From NCBI GenBank assembly GCA_016722375.1, contig JADKJG010000006.1, forward strand, positions 186,001 through 250,000: a stretch of DNA of 64,000 bases. Direction: 5' to 3'. Below are positions 51,971-60,428 of the stretch, piece by piece (the stretch's first letter is position 1; every line of letters starts with the position of its first letter). The position numbers were made by a program, and so were the translations under genes. The DNA is from Bacteroidota bacterium (GTDB lineage Bacteria; Bacteroidota; Bacteroidia; Chitinophagales; LD1). The notes below the pieces were generated by a model, which did no database searches, was not told the DNA's origin, and was given only the letters and a program-made list of their open reading frames with translations.

Positions 51971-52019
51971 AACTAATCCGCTAATATTTTTTATCTAAAA
52001 AATAGTTAGCTGATTGCTT
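51971..52019. repeat. Long hairpin upstream of the duplicated gene, right copy
   Basis: Imperfect version of 332-380: arms AACTAATCCGCTAA and the near-complement TTAGCTGATTGCTT flank ATTTTTTA-TC-TAAAAAAT. The inner dyad is fully kept while the outer arm has changed, with some pairing preserved. Confidence 0.55.
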
Positions 52020-52205
52020 TATAATTATTTCCCGTGATTAATAATCAATTTCCTATTGAAATAAAATAATTAAAAACCTCTATTTTTAAAAGAATAATTG
52101 CTTAAATACATTAACGTATGACTAATAATAGTTAGCCGTCAGTTATAAAATAATGGCGTTAATCTTAAAAATTACTGCCTGAGTGGTGTTTATAATAATA
52201 AAGCT

Positions 52206-52213
52206 TATTTTTG
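52206..52213 (+). promoter_or_regulatory. -7 promoter box of the duplicated gene, right copy
   Basis: TATTTTTG fits TAnnTTTG, 35 bases before the ATG at 52249. The TTG box present in the left copy has become GTG here and the spacing is shorter, so this promoter may be weaker. Confidence 0.45.
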
Positions 52214-52248
52214 TAGCCTATTATAATCAAAACAAAAAAGACAAAACC

Positions 52249-53196
52249 ATGAAAGAAGCCAAGAGGCAGTACAAAATGAGCGATGCGAAGCTGATTCAGA
52301 CTTCGGATAATGTGTTGGGAAGCGCCAATCGCGACCTGGCCGAACTGGCTACCTACGGCGTAGATGCAGGGAAGTTGGCGGTGATTGAGGGTTTGCGCGA
52401 TACGTTTGACGCGACGGCGACGGACGAGGAGTTGATGGGCGACCTGGTGGTGGCGACCGACAACCGGAACGAGGCGGCGGAGTTGGTGCGGGGAGCGATT
52501 CGGCCTATTGCGGCGCGGTTTGCGGTGAAGTATGGCGAGGACAGCGGGCAGTATCGCGCCTTGAGGATGGACAGTTTGAGTCAGCAGGATGTGAATGATT
52601 TGGTGCGCACGGCGCGGGTGGTGAGTCGGCGCAGCAACTTGGCGATGGCCGATTTGGCAGGCGATGGTTTGACGGGGGCTATTGTGGATGATTTGAATTT
52701 TAAAAATGATTCGCTGGATAATTTAATTGATGTGCAGATTGACGCGGTGAAGAATCGCGACATCGCGGTGGACGATCGAATCAAGAAAGGCAATGAGTTG
52801 TACACGGCGGTGGTGAAGCTGGCGGAGTATGGCAAAAGTGCATGGCTGAATGTGAACGAGGCGAAGTATAATGACTATGTGTTGAACGAGTCGAGCAAGA
52901 AAAATGCACAGGTGCTGGAGGGCACGGTGGCGGGCGGCATGATTGTGAATTTGAGCGCGACGGACATCAAGGCTGATACGGATATTACAGTGACCGTTAC
53001 CGGTTCGTCTTTACGAATTTATTTCAGCAATGATCCGGCAGGCGGTGTGAATGGTTTTGAGCAGATAGTGTTTGCCGGTACACCGGTGACGGTGAAGGCG
53101 GGCGTGATTGGTTTTGCCACCGGTCTGCGCGAGCGACTGAATCTTTATAACGCAGACGCACCCGGAGGCGGTTATCACGTGGTGGTGGAGGCGTAG
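52249..53196 (+). CDS. Uncharacterised protein, full-length member of a duplicated pair
   Basis: This 315-residue protein starts at ATG 52249, as in the paralogue at position 102; an upstream ATG at 52183 would place the promoter inside the gene. Residues 1-220 look all-helical and charged (RQYKMSDAKLIQTSDNVLGS, NRDLAELATYGVDAGKLAVI, NELYTAVVKLAEYGKSAWLN), with LVVATDNRNEAAELVRGAIR and VNEAKYNDYVLNES as possible repeat boundaries. Residues 225-315 are beta-rich and Gly/Val-rich (LEGTVAGGMIVNLSATDIKA). No signal peptide or enzyme motif. The coding sequence is clearly GC-richer than its AT-rich upstream region and neighbours. Function unknown. Confidence 0.82.
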   Translation: MKEAKRQYKMSDAKLIQTSDNVLGSANRDLAELATYGVDAGKLAVIEGLRDTFDATATDEELMGDLVVATDNRNEAAELVRGAIRPIAARFAVKYGEDSGQYRALRMDSLSQQDVNDLVRTARVVSRRSNLAMADLAGDGLTGAIVDDLNFKNDSLDNLIDVQIDAVKNRDIAVDDRIKKGNELYTAVVKLAEYGKSAWLNVNEAKYNDYVLNESSKKNAQVLEGTVAGGMIVNLSATDIKADTDITVTVTGSSLRIYFSNDPAGGVNGFEQIVFAGTPVTVKAGVIGFATGLRERLNLYNADAPGGGYHVVVEA

Positions 53197-53282
53197 AGAC
53201 GCAATATTTTGCGTCTTCAAAAAAGAGGTGAAAGATATTTTACGTTTTTCAAAATAGAGACGCAAAATATTGCGTCTCTACG
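53192..53282. repeat. Paired palindromes forming a 25-bp inverted repeat
   Basis: Arms 53192-53216 and 53258-53282 are perfect reverse complements over 25 bases, and each arm is itself built on the palindrome GAGACGCAA/TTGCGTCTC. The first arm overlaps the stop codon of the uncharacterised gene (TAG 53194-53196). It could form a strong terminator-like hairpin with a 41-base loop, and the motif looks like a dispersed repeat. Confidence 0.75.
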
Positions 53283-53289
53283 TTGCGGC

Positions 53290-53371
53290 AGGGATAGAGG
53301 CGGCATCCTTTTTTATCCAATAAAAAATAAGCGAGTCGAAAAAGATATAGCCGAAAGCCCGGCTGCCGCCC
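53290..53371 (-). repeat. Dispersed intergenic element of the GGGCG...CGGGCTTT type, copy D
   Basis: On the minus strand it has GGGCGGC, CCGGGCTTTCGGCTATATC and the end GGATGCCGCCTCTATCCC, the same ends as 13629-13694, with an AT-rich centre in place of the hairpin. It lies 12 bases before the hutU stop. Confidence 0.6.
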
Positions 53372-53382
53372 AAATTATTTTT

Positions 53383-55035
53383 TTAAATATCGAGGCCGAA
53401 TTGTTTGGCGGTTTGTTTAGCTATTTCGTAGCCCGCATCGGCGTGGCGGATGACGCCGAGGGCGGGGTCGTTGTGGAGCACTCGTTTCAATCTGCGTTTG
53501 GCGTCTTCGGTGCCGTCGGCGACGATGACCATTCCTGCATGAAGTGAATAACCCATGCCCACGCCACCGCCGTGATGAAAGGATACCCAACTGGCGCCAC
53601 CGGCAGTATTGATGAGGGCGTTGAGGATTGGCCAGTCAGCAATGGCATCGCTGCCGTCCATCATGGCTTCGGTTTCGCGGTTGGGCGAGGCGACGGAGCC
53701 GGTGTCGAGGTGGTCGCGACCGATGACGATGGGGGCTTTGAGTTTACTGGTCTTGACCAGTTCGTTGAATGCAAGTCCTGCAATTTCTCTTTCGCCCATG
53801 CCGAGCCAGCAGATGCGGGCGGGGAGGCCTTGGAAGGCAATTTTTTCTTTAGCAAGATGCAGCCAGCGCAGCAAACCTGTATTGTTTGGAAAAAGTTTTT
53901 TCAGTTTTTCATCACAAATAAAAATGTCATTCTCATCGCCGCTCAATGCGACGAAGCGAAAAGGTCCTTTGCCCTCGCAGAAAAGCGGACGAACATAAGC
54001 AGGCACAAAGCCGGGGAAATCAAAAGCGTTCTTCACATCGCGTTTGTCTTTGGCTTGTCCGCGAATGTTGTTGCCGTAATCAAAAGTGATAGCGCCGCGT
54101 TTTTGCAGTTCGAGCATTTGGCGGACATGCTTGGCAATGGTGTCGAGTGAAAGTCGGATGTATTCCTCCGGATTTGATTCGCGTAAAGCCTTTGCTTCTT
54201 CCACGTTCATCGCTTCGGGAAAATATCCGACGAGTTCATCGTGGGCGGAGGTTTGGTCAGTGAGGGTGTCGGGTGTGATGTTGCGGTCTATCAATCTTTG
54301 CAAAAGGTCCACCGCGTTGCCGCAATATCCGATAGAAACCGCTTCGCCTTTTTGTTTGGCATCGAGCGCCCAGTCAATGGCTTCATCTAAATTCAAAGTG
54401 TATTGATCGAGATAGCGGGTTTCGATTCGTTTTTTGATTCTCCATTCTTCCATTTCTGCAGCGAGGCATACGCCTTCGTTCATGGTGATAGCTAAAGGCT
54501 GCGCGCCGCCCATGCCGCCGAGTCCGGCGGTGACGTTCAGCTTTCCTTTCAAAGAAGCATTGAAATGTTGCGAAGCGAGCGAGAGGTAAGTTTCATACGT
54601 GCCTTGTACAATTCCTTGCGAGCCGATATAAATCCAGGAACCGGCGGTCATCTGTCCGTACATGATGAGGCCTTTTTTTTCCAGTTCGCGGAAATGTTCC
54701 CAAGTAGCCCATTTGCCGACGAGGTTGGAGTTGGCAATCAGCACACGTGGCGCATCTTTGTGTGAGCGCAAAACGCCGACCGGTTTGCCGCTTTGAATCA
54801 TCAGCGTTTCATCTTCTTCCAAATCTTTGAGACACTGGACTATCTTATCAAAGGCTTCCCAGTTTCGGGCAGCTTTGCCCAGCCCTCCGTAAACGATTAA
54901 ATCTTCGGGTCGTTCGGCAACTTCTGGATCGAGGTTGTTGTACAACATTCGCAGAGCGGCTTCTTGTACCCAGCCTTTGCATTGAAGTTGGGTGCCGTGG
55001 GCTGCACGAAGATTTTTCCGAAGCTCCGGTTGCAT
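53383..55035 (-). CDS. hutU: Urocanate hydratase
   Basis: This enzyme of about 550 residues starts at Met 55035 (MQPELRKNLRAAHGTQLQCK); longer starts would overlap the rhodanese gene. It adds water to urocanate in histidine breakdown, using bound NAD. Diagnostic segments are YGGLGKAARNWEAFDKI, VTAGLGGMGGAQPLAITMN (NAD-binding) and VSFHHGGGVGMGYSLHAGMV. Full family length. No hutH, hutI or hutG is nearby, so the pathway genes are scattered. Confidence 0.93.
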   Translation of the reverse strand: MQPELRKNLRAAHGTQLQCKGWVQEAALRMLYNNLDPEVAERPEDLIVYGGLGKAARNWEAFDKIVQCLKDLEEDETLMIQSGKPVGVLRSHKDAPRVLIANSNLVGKWATWEHFRELEKKGLIMYGQMTAGSWIYIGSQGIVQGTYETYLSLASQHFNASLKGKLNVTAGLGGMGGAQPLAITMNEGVCLAAEMEEWRIKKRIETRYLDQYTLNLDEAIDWALDAKQKGEAVSIGYCGNAVDLLQRLIDRNITPDTLTDQTSAHDELVGYFPEAMNVEEAKALRESNPEEYIRLSLDTIAKHVRQMLELQKRGAITFDYGNNIRGQAKDKRDVKNAFDFPGFVPAYVRPLFCEGKGPFRFVALSGDENDIFICDEKLKKLFPNNTGLLRWLHLAKEKIAFQGLPARICWLGMGEREIAGLAFNELVKTSKLKAPIVIGRDHLDTGSVASPNRETEAMMDGSDAIADWPILNALINTAGGASWVSFHHGGGVGMGYSLHAGMVIVADGTEDAKRRLKRVLHNDPALGVIRHADAGYEIAKQTAKQFGLDI

Positions 55036-55045
55036 TCTATTAGTT

Positions 55046-55363
55046 TTAGTTAGTGGGTATGGAGGAGTCAATTTTATTTGCCCAAGCCATTATACCTCCT
55101 TGTAGGTTGTAGAGGTTTGTATAGCCGTAATTGTTTTCTAAATATTGAATGACGTTTCCACTTCTAGAACCGCTTCGACAGTGAATAACGACGGGCTTGT
55201 CTTTAGAAATTTTATCGAGGTTGTCTAGTATATCTCCGACGGGAATTAGTTCTCCGTTGATGTTGCCGTTTTCAAATTCATGCGGCTCGCGGACATCAAT
55301 TAGTTGGAAGTCTTGTTTGGTGTCCATCATTTGTTTTAGTTCTTCTACGGTCTTTTCTTTCAT
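55046..55363 (-). CDS. Rhodanese-like domain protein
   Basis: This 105-residue single-domain sulfurtransferase-like protein has the active-site Cys in VIHCRSGSRSGNVIQYL, and the N-terminal FQLIDVREPHEFENG is also typical. It probably moves sulfane sulfur in the cytosol. Its position 12 bases after cysN, on the same strand, suggests that it is expressed with the sulfate-activation genes. Confidence 0.88.
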   Translation of the reverse strand: MKEKTVEELKQMMDTKQDFQLIDVREPHEFENGNINGELIPVGDILDNLDKISKDKPVVIHCRSGSRSGNVIQYLENNYGYTNLYNLQGGIMAWANKIDSSIPTN

Positions 55364-55375
55364 GGCTTTATGTTT

Positions 55376-56659
55376 TTAATCAATGATCATACAGGCAGCT
55401 ACGGTGATGTTGGTGGCTTCTTCAATTAGAATGAAGCTTCCGGTGTCTCTATTTTTAGTGTAGGGGTCAAAGCAGAGTTGCGCGGTGGTGCGGAGTGAGA
55501 TTCTCCCGACATCGTTCATGCCGATAGAGACGTTTTCGGTTATTCTGTGCAGGGTGTTTATATCCAGTTTGTATTTCACTTCTTTGATGATGGCGCGGAC
55601 TTCTTTGGTGGTATGCCTTAGAAAATATTTTCCATTAAGTTGAAGTGGTTTATCGGACATCCAGCATATCATGGCTTCTATATCTTGTCCCTGTCGTGGC
55701 AGATTGCCTTCGCGCACCAGCATATCACCGCGTGAGATATCAATATCGTCTTCTAACAGCACCGTGACTGAAAGCGGAGCATAGGCCTCTTTTAATGGTT
55801 TGCCATCAAATTCTACCGCCTTGACTTTTGTTGTGAAGCCGGAAGGGAGCACGACGATCTTGTCTCCGGGGCGAATGACACCGCTGGCAATCCGACCGGC
55901 ATATCCGCGATAATCATGAAATTGATTACTGTATGGACGAATGACCTGCTGCACCGGGAAGCGCATGTCTATATGGTTGATGTCGCTGGCAATGTGGATG
56001 GTTTCAAGCAGGTACATCAGTGTCACTCCATTATACCACTTCATATTCTCTGAACGGTGAACGATGTTGTCGCCCGTTAAGGCAGAAACGGGAATGAATT
56101 GTATGTCCTTAGTCTTTAAGCGGGTGGCAAATTCACGGTAATCAGCAATAATTTTATCGAATACTTTCTGATCCCATCCCACTAAGTCCATCTTATTAAC
56201 GCATACGGCGATATGAGGTATTCCTAAAAGAGAGGCAATGATTGAATGTCGCTTGGTTTGTTCCGCAATTCCGTTTCGCGCGTCCACTAATATAATAGCT
56301 AGGTTGGCGGTAGAAGCGCCGGTCACCATATTTCGGGTGTATTGGATGTGGCCCGGAGTATCGGCAATGATGAATTTCCTTTTGGGGGTAGAGAAATAGC
56401 GATAGGCCACATCTATTGTAATGCCCTGTTCACGTTCTGCTTTGAGGCCGTCTGTCAGCAGGGCGAGGTTTACGTATTCCTCACCTCTTTTTTCGGAGGT
56501 GTTCTTAATGTTTTCGTATTGGTCTTCGAAAATGGATTTAGAATCGTAAAGTAATCGTCCAATCAAAGTTGACTTTCCGTCATCTACACTGCCTGCGGTA
56601 GTGAAACGGAGAAGTTCCATGTTGAGATAGCTCGTGGCATCAAATTTATCTTCCTTCAT
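55376..56659 (-). CDS. cysN: Sulfate adenylyltransferase subunit 1 (GTPase)
   Basis: This protein of about 427 residues starts at Met 56659 (MKEDKFDATSYLNMELLRFT), two bases from the end of cysD; the upstream extension to 56821 would overlap cysD heavily. G motifs are GSVDDGKST, ADTPGH and VNKMDLVG. CysN uses GTP to drive CysD to make adenosine 5'-phosphosulfate from sulfate and ATP. It lacks a fused APS kinase domain, in line with a separate cysC gene here. Confidence 0.92.
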   Translation of the reverse strand: MKEDKFDATSYLNMELLRFTTAGSVDDGKSTLIGRLLYDSKSIFEDQYENIKNTSEKRGEEYVNLALLTDGLKAEREQGITIDVAYRYFSTPKRKFIIADTPGHIQYTRNMVTGASTANLAIILVDARNGIAEQTKRHSIIASLLGIPHIAVCVNKMDLVGWDQKVFDKIIADYREFATRLKTKDIQFIPVSALTGDNIVHRSENMKWYNGVTLMYLLETIHIASDINHIDMRFPVQQVIRPYSNQFHDYRGYAGRIASGVIRPGDKIVVLPSGFTTKVKAVEFDGKPLKEAYAPLSVTVLLEDDIDISRGDMLVREGNLPRQGQDIEAMICWMSDKPLQLNGKYFLRHTTKEVRAIIKEVKYKLDINTLHRITENVSIGMNDVGRISLRTTAQLCFDPYTKNRDTGSFILIEEATNITVAACMIID

Positions 56660-56660
56660 A

Positions 56661-57563
56661 CTAAAAATATCCCTCTTTTTTTCTGTCTTCCATACTCGTT
56701 TCTCCACGTTTATCATCCGCCCTTCCACCTCTTTCAGTCGTCCTTGAGGAGGCAACCTCTTGGATAATATCATCCATCGTAGCGGCAGATGAAAGGGTGG
56801 CACCGGTGGAAGTGATATCACCGATAGTTCTGAAACGCACTATTTTTTCTTCTGCTTTTTCTTTTGGTTTCATTGGGATGTAGGGGCTTTCTGCCAGCAG
56901 AACTCCGTCGCGGTTAAACACTCTTCGTTTGTGAGAAAAATAAAGGGAGGGCATTTTAATTTCTTCCATGGCGAGATATTGCCAAACATCTAATTCGGTC
57001 CAATTTGAGATTGGAAATATCCTGAAATGTTCGCCTTGGTGCATTCTTCCATTGAATAGATTCCACAACTCCGGTCGTTGGTTCTTTGGGTCCCACTGTC
57101 CGAACTCGTCTCGATGAGAAAAGAAGCGTTCTTTTGCCCGGGCTTTTTCTTCATCGCGTCGTGCACCACCGATGCAGGCATCAAACTTGTATTTTTCAAT
57201 CGTATCAAGTAGTGTGGTTGTTTGCAGGCGAATTCGGGAAGCGTTGTACCCTTTTTCCTCAAATACCCGTCCCTTGTCAATCGCTTCTTGTACCGAACCG
57301 ACAATTAATTTTGCACCTAATTGTTCCACCAGCATATCTCGGTATGCGATAGTTTCCGGGAAGTTATGACCTGTATCTACGTGCACCAAGGGAAAAGGAA
57401 TAGCAGCCGGATAGAAAGCCTTCCTTGCCAGATGAGTAACTAGGATAGAATCTTTCCCGCCACTGAAAAGGATAGCCGGATTTTGGAACTGTGCTGCCAC
57501 TTCGCGCAGCACGAAAATGGATTCCGATTCGAGGGTCTTGAGATGATTGAGTGTATAGGACAT
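56661..57563 (-). CDS. cysD: Sulfate adenylyltransferase subunit 2
   Basis: This 300-residue ATP pyrophosphatase-type enzyme has the PP-loop LFSGGKDSILVTHLAR (about residue 33), and ACIGGARRDEEKARAKERFF and FPISNWTELDVWQYLAMEEI are CysD-specific. Together with CysN it activates sulfate. It lies in the order cysC, cysD, cysN in one operon, so APS and then PAPS are made from co-expressed enzymes. Confidence 0.93.
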   Translation of the reverse strand: MSYTLNHLKTLESESIFVLREVAAQFQNPAILFSGGKDSILVTHLARKAFYPAAIPFPLVHVDTGHNFPETIAYRDMLVEQLGAKLIVGSVQEAIDKGRVFEEKGYNASRIRLQTTTLLDTIEKYKFDACIGGARRDEEKARAKERFFSHRDEFGQWDPKNQRPELWNLFNGRMHQGEHFRIFPISNWTELDVWQYLAMEEIKMPSLYFSHKRRVFNRDGVLLAESPYIPMKPKEKAEEKIVRFRTIGDITSTGATLSSAATMDDIIQEVASSRTTERGGRADDKRGETSMEDRKKEGYF

Positions 57564-57578
57564 TTTCTAATGCTGAAT

Positions 57579-58196
57579 TTAGCGTGTTGAATGCTGAGTG
57601 ACGATAGGTAAAATGTAATTCGTCAACTCCCTCACACTTTCTTCCACAGTTTTATCTTTTGTTTTGATTTCTAGATTGGGTTTATGGGGTTCTTCCCATG
57701 GGGCATTCACACCCGTAAAGTCCTTGATTTCTCCTTTTCTTGCTTTGGCGTAAAGCCCCTTTATATCCCGACGCTCACATTCCTCTAAAGGGGTATTTAC
57801 ATATACCTCAATAAAATCCTCCGCTCCGATAATACTTTTCGCCATCCCCCTTATTTCCTCCGTTGGGGATACAAAACTACAAAGGGTAATGATACCGTTA
57901 TTTAAAAAGAGTTTGGCCACCTCAGCGATGCGACGAATGTTTTCTTTTCTATCCGTATCTGAAAAGCCTAGGTTATTGTTGATCCCTGTACGCACATTAT
58001 CCCCATCCAATACCATGGTAAGAAAGCCCTGCTCTTGCAAGGACTTTTCCAAACCTTTTAAAATCGTGCTTTTCCCGGAACCACTCAAACCCGTCAGCCA
58101 AATTATTTTCGCGCGTTGGCCAAGCAAGGTCTCTTTGCTTTCGCGGTTGAAAAATTGATCAAATACAGGATGGATATTATCGGGAATGTTTGACAT
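57579..58196 (-). CDS. cysC: Adenylylsulfate kinase
   Basis: This 205-residue enzyme phosphorylates APS to PAPS. Walker A is GLSGSGKSTILKGLEKSL, with LDGDNVRTGINNNLGFSDTD and KGLYAKARKGEIKDFTGVNA as family blocks. First gene of the cysC-cysD-cysN-rhodanese set. PAPS may feed sulfate reduction (no cysH or cysI in the window) or sulfation of lipids and sugars. Confidence 0.92.
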   Translation of the reverse strand: MSNIPDNIHPVFDQFFNRESKETLLGQRAKIIWLTGLSGSGKSTILKGLEKSLQEQGFLTMVLDGDNVRTGINNNLGFSDTDRKENIRRIAEVAKLFLNNGIITLCSFVSPTEEIRGMAKSIIGAEDFIEVYVNTPLEECERRDIKGLYAKARKGEIKDFTGVNAPWEEPHKPNLEIKTKDKTVEESVRELTNYILPIVTQHSTR

Positions 58197-58245
58197 CAGA
58201 GCCGCAAAAATAGGCCATTAATTGCAAGAGGCAAGTAGAAGCCAG

Positions 58246-59295
58246 CTACAGTTGTTCCGTATTCTTATTAGCTAATTGGCCGCAAGCTGCGTCAATGTCT
58301 TTGCCGCGACTACGCCGAACAGCTACAGAGATTCCTTTATTTTTCAAGTACCTCACAAAAGCATCGCGTTTTTCTCGTTGCGCTTTTCGAAGTGTAACGC
58401 CCTCTACGTTATTATATTCTATGAGATTAATAAAAGCAGGAATCTGCTGGTACAACTGAATCAGGTGGTCGGCATCATCGAGGCTGTCGTTAAAATTATC
58501 GAAGAGGATATATTCAAAGGTGATTTTGTTTCCAGTTTTTTCATAAAAATAATTCAGAGATTCTATCAGCGTTTCAATGTTGTTTGAATGGTTGATGTCC
58601 ATAATCTGGTCGCGCTTCTCATTGGTGGCAGCGTGAAGCGACAGGGCGAGATTAAATTTCATCCCCTCGTCAGTTAATCGCTTAATCCCTTTAGCGATAC
58701 CGGAAGTAGAAACCGTAATTCGCTTTTGAGCCATGTTCAGCCCCTCGGGGGATGCGATAACACGAATGCTTCTCATTACATTTTCATAATTGAGTAGCGG
58801 TTCACCCATGCCCATGTAAACGATGTTGGTAAGCGGACGGTTCCCATGTTCCAAAGCATATTTGTTAAGCAAAATAACCTGATCATAAATTTCCCCAGCA
58901 TCGAGATTTCGTTCTCGTTTTAGAAAGCCGGTGGCACAAAAGCTACAACTAAGCGAACATCCCACTTGTGATGAAACACAGGCGGTGTTTCGATCATCAT
59001 CTGGAATCATCACCCCTTCGACTAATCGCGCGTCACGTAATTTCATACCAAGTTTTACGGTACCATCCTGACTTTTTTGAACCAAATGTTCTTGAACCGT
59101 TTCAAATGAAAATTGTTCCGATAATTTTGTCCTGAGCGATATGGATAGATTGGTCATCTCGTCGAAGGATCTGGCAGATTTTGCCCATAGCCATTCATAA
59201 ACCTGTTTGGCGCGAAACTTTTGTTCGCCGAGTTTCTCCAACTCAACAATCAGGTCATCTTGTGTTAAATTTCGGATGTCTTTTTTGGTTGACAT
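58246..59295 (-). CDS. rlmN: 23S rRNA (adenine(2503)-C2)-methyltransferase
   Basis: This 349-residue radical-SAM enzyme methylates A2503 of 23S rRNA and A37 of some tRNAs. The CxxxCxxC cluster motif is in GCSLSCSFCATGFLKRERNL, with VYMGMGEPLLNYENVMRSIR (GGE-like) downstream and the methylated Cys in the C-terminal RGKDIDAACGQLA. Length normal for the family. Confidence 0.94.
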   Translation of the reverse strand: MSTKKDIRNLTQDDLIVELEKLGEQKFRAKQVYEWLWAKSARSFDEMTNLSISLRTKLSEQFSFETVQEHLVQKSQDGTVKLGMKLRDARLVEGVMIPDDDRNTACVSSQVGCSLSCSFCATGFLKRERNLDAGEIYDQVILLNKYALEHGNRPLTNIVYMGMGEPLLNYENVMRSIRVIASPEGLNMAQKRITVSTSGIAKGIKRLTDEGMKFNLALSLHAATNEKRDQIMDINHSNNIETLIESLNYFYEKTGNKITFEYILFDNFNDSLDDADHLIQLYQQIPAFINLIEYNNVEGVTLRKAQREKRDAFVRYLKNKGISVAVRRSRGKDIDAACGQLANKNTEQL

Positions 59296-59325
59296 ATTGA
59301 CGCAAATGTACTTTTGTAAAACAAA

Positions 59326-59355
59326 AAACGGATTTGAGCTAACTCAAATCCGTTT
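59326..59355 (-). terminator. Rho-independent terminator after the DUF1573 gene
   Basis: Thirteen-base arms AAACGGATTTGAG and CTCAAATCCGTTT pair perfectly around a 4-base loop. On the minus strand the stem is followed by TTTTTTGTTTT, and it sits 23 bases after the stop of the DUF1573 gene. Confidence 0.82.
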
Positions 59356-59378
59356 AGAACTATTATACTAAGGTACTA

Positions 59379-59900
59379 TTAATGAGGGTGCTTGTCGCTC
59401 ACTTTAACAGGAGCTGGCGTAGCTGGTGTTGCTTTCACAGACGGAACCACAGTGCTACTTGGCGTAGTTTCTGTTGGAGTATGTGCAGATTCAACATCAT
59501 TTACTGTACCCTGGATTTTAAGAGTTTCGTTTGCGTTCTTTGCATTGGAAGTAACCGTCACGGTTTTTGTAAAAGGACCAACTCGGTTTATATCGTAGTG
59601 AACCTTAATAGTTCCTTTGGCACCTGGGAGAACTGGCTCGGTAGGGCATGTAGGAACTGTGCAACCGCAGGACCCCCGACAGCTTGAAATTATCAACGGC
59701 GATTTACCTGTGTTGATAAATTTGAATTCGCGGGAGGCCGCTTTTTCATCACCTTTAGTGATTGTTCCATAATCAAGGGTCATATTTTCCCACTTGATTT
59801 CGGCGGCATTCGGATCTGGAGTCGCTGCCGCCGGAGCGTCTTGTGCATTTGCAAACATAGTTGCACCTACCAAGCTTAACATCATAAATACTTTTTTCAT
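59379..59900 (-). CDS. DUF1573 domain-containing exported protein
   Basis: This protein of about 173 residues starts at Met 59900 (MKKVFMMLSLVGATMFANAQ, a signal peptide); an upstream Met at 59951 is less likely. It has an Ig-like DUF1573 domain with FKFINTGKSPLIISSCRGSC and GCTVPTCPTEPVLPGAKGTI. The tail is low-complexity in Ala, Pro and Thr, ending KHPH. Such proteins are periplasmic or surface-bound, function unknown. A promoter box TAGATTTG lies at 59956-59949. Confidence 0.85.
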   Translation of the reverse strand: MKKVFMMLSLVGATMFANAQDAPAAATPDPNAAEIKWENMTLDYGTITKGDEKAASREFKFINTGKSPLIISSCRGSCGCTVPTCPTEPVLPGAKGTIKVHYDINRVGPFTKTVTVTSNAKNANETLKIQGTVNDVESAHTPTETTPSSTVVPSVKATPATPAPVKVSDKHPH

Positions 59901-59948
59901 GGTTGTTCTTTGTTTTAGTTTAAAAATTTTATTGTCCTTTTGTGAATA

Positions 59949-59956
59949 CAAATCTA
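59949..59956 (-). promoter_or_regulatory. -7 promoter box of the DUF1573 gene
   Basis: TAGATTTG on the minus strand matches TAnnTTTG, 49 bases before the ATG at 59900. No clear TTG box. The rest of the 520-base gap to 60429 holds no gene, RNA or repeat that I can recognise. Confidence 0.4.
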
Positions 59957-60428
59957 ATGTCTTTTACGGTGAAACTATATCATTAGGTTACATCGTTTAA
60001 CGTTTTTTGGGCGCTTTTTTGTTAAATGTACCTGCATGCACGGAGTGATTTCGGTCTTCTACAAGATGTAATCTTTGAAATGGTATGCCTTTGCACAAAG
60101 ATCAAGAGATTTCCCTTTGCCAGCGACGGGGTTCTTTGAGTTAGAAAATCGGCTCCCTCGCGGATTATCTCCCGGATGAGATGAATAGTTCAATCAGATT
60201 TTTGGTTTTGTCAGAATAGAACGAATTTGTTGTTGACAGTCAACGAGCTATTCGGGACCAGATGGTAAGCGAGGTACCTGTTAGCTTGAAATCAGGGGAG
60301 TGCTCAATAAACTGTGCTAGGTTTACGAAAGTATTTCTTAAAATAATTCACTCGAAATATCCGACCATTGTTTAGTTCGCCCTGTGCAGTATAATGTACT
60401 TTCACAAATTTCGGTTAGATATAGGTAC

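Larger units (their letters stand above)
51862..52350 (+). repeat. Right copy of the inverted duplicated cassette
   Basis: This matches 1-488 read on the opposite strand. It holds the hairpin at 51971-52019, the -7 box at 52206 and the first codons of the gene at 52249. Sequence before it (51706-51861) shows nothing recognisable. Confidence 0.85.

Noticed and set aside
53572..54406. Forward-strand ORFs of 100-190 codons over hutU
   Set aside because: Antisense shadows of the highly conserved hutU gene.
59960..60428. Gene or small RNA in the 470-base gap before the OmpA-like gene
   Set aside because: No ORF with protein-like composition, tRNA arms or clear hairpin with U run was found.
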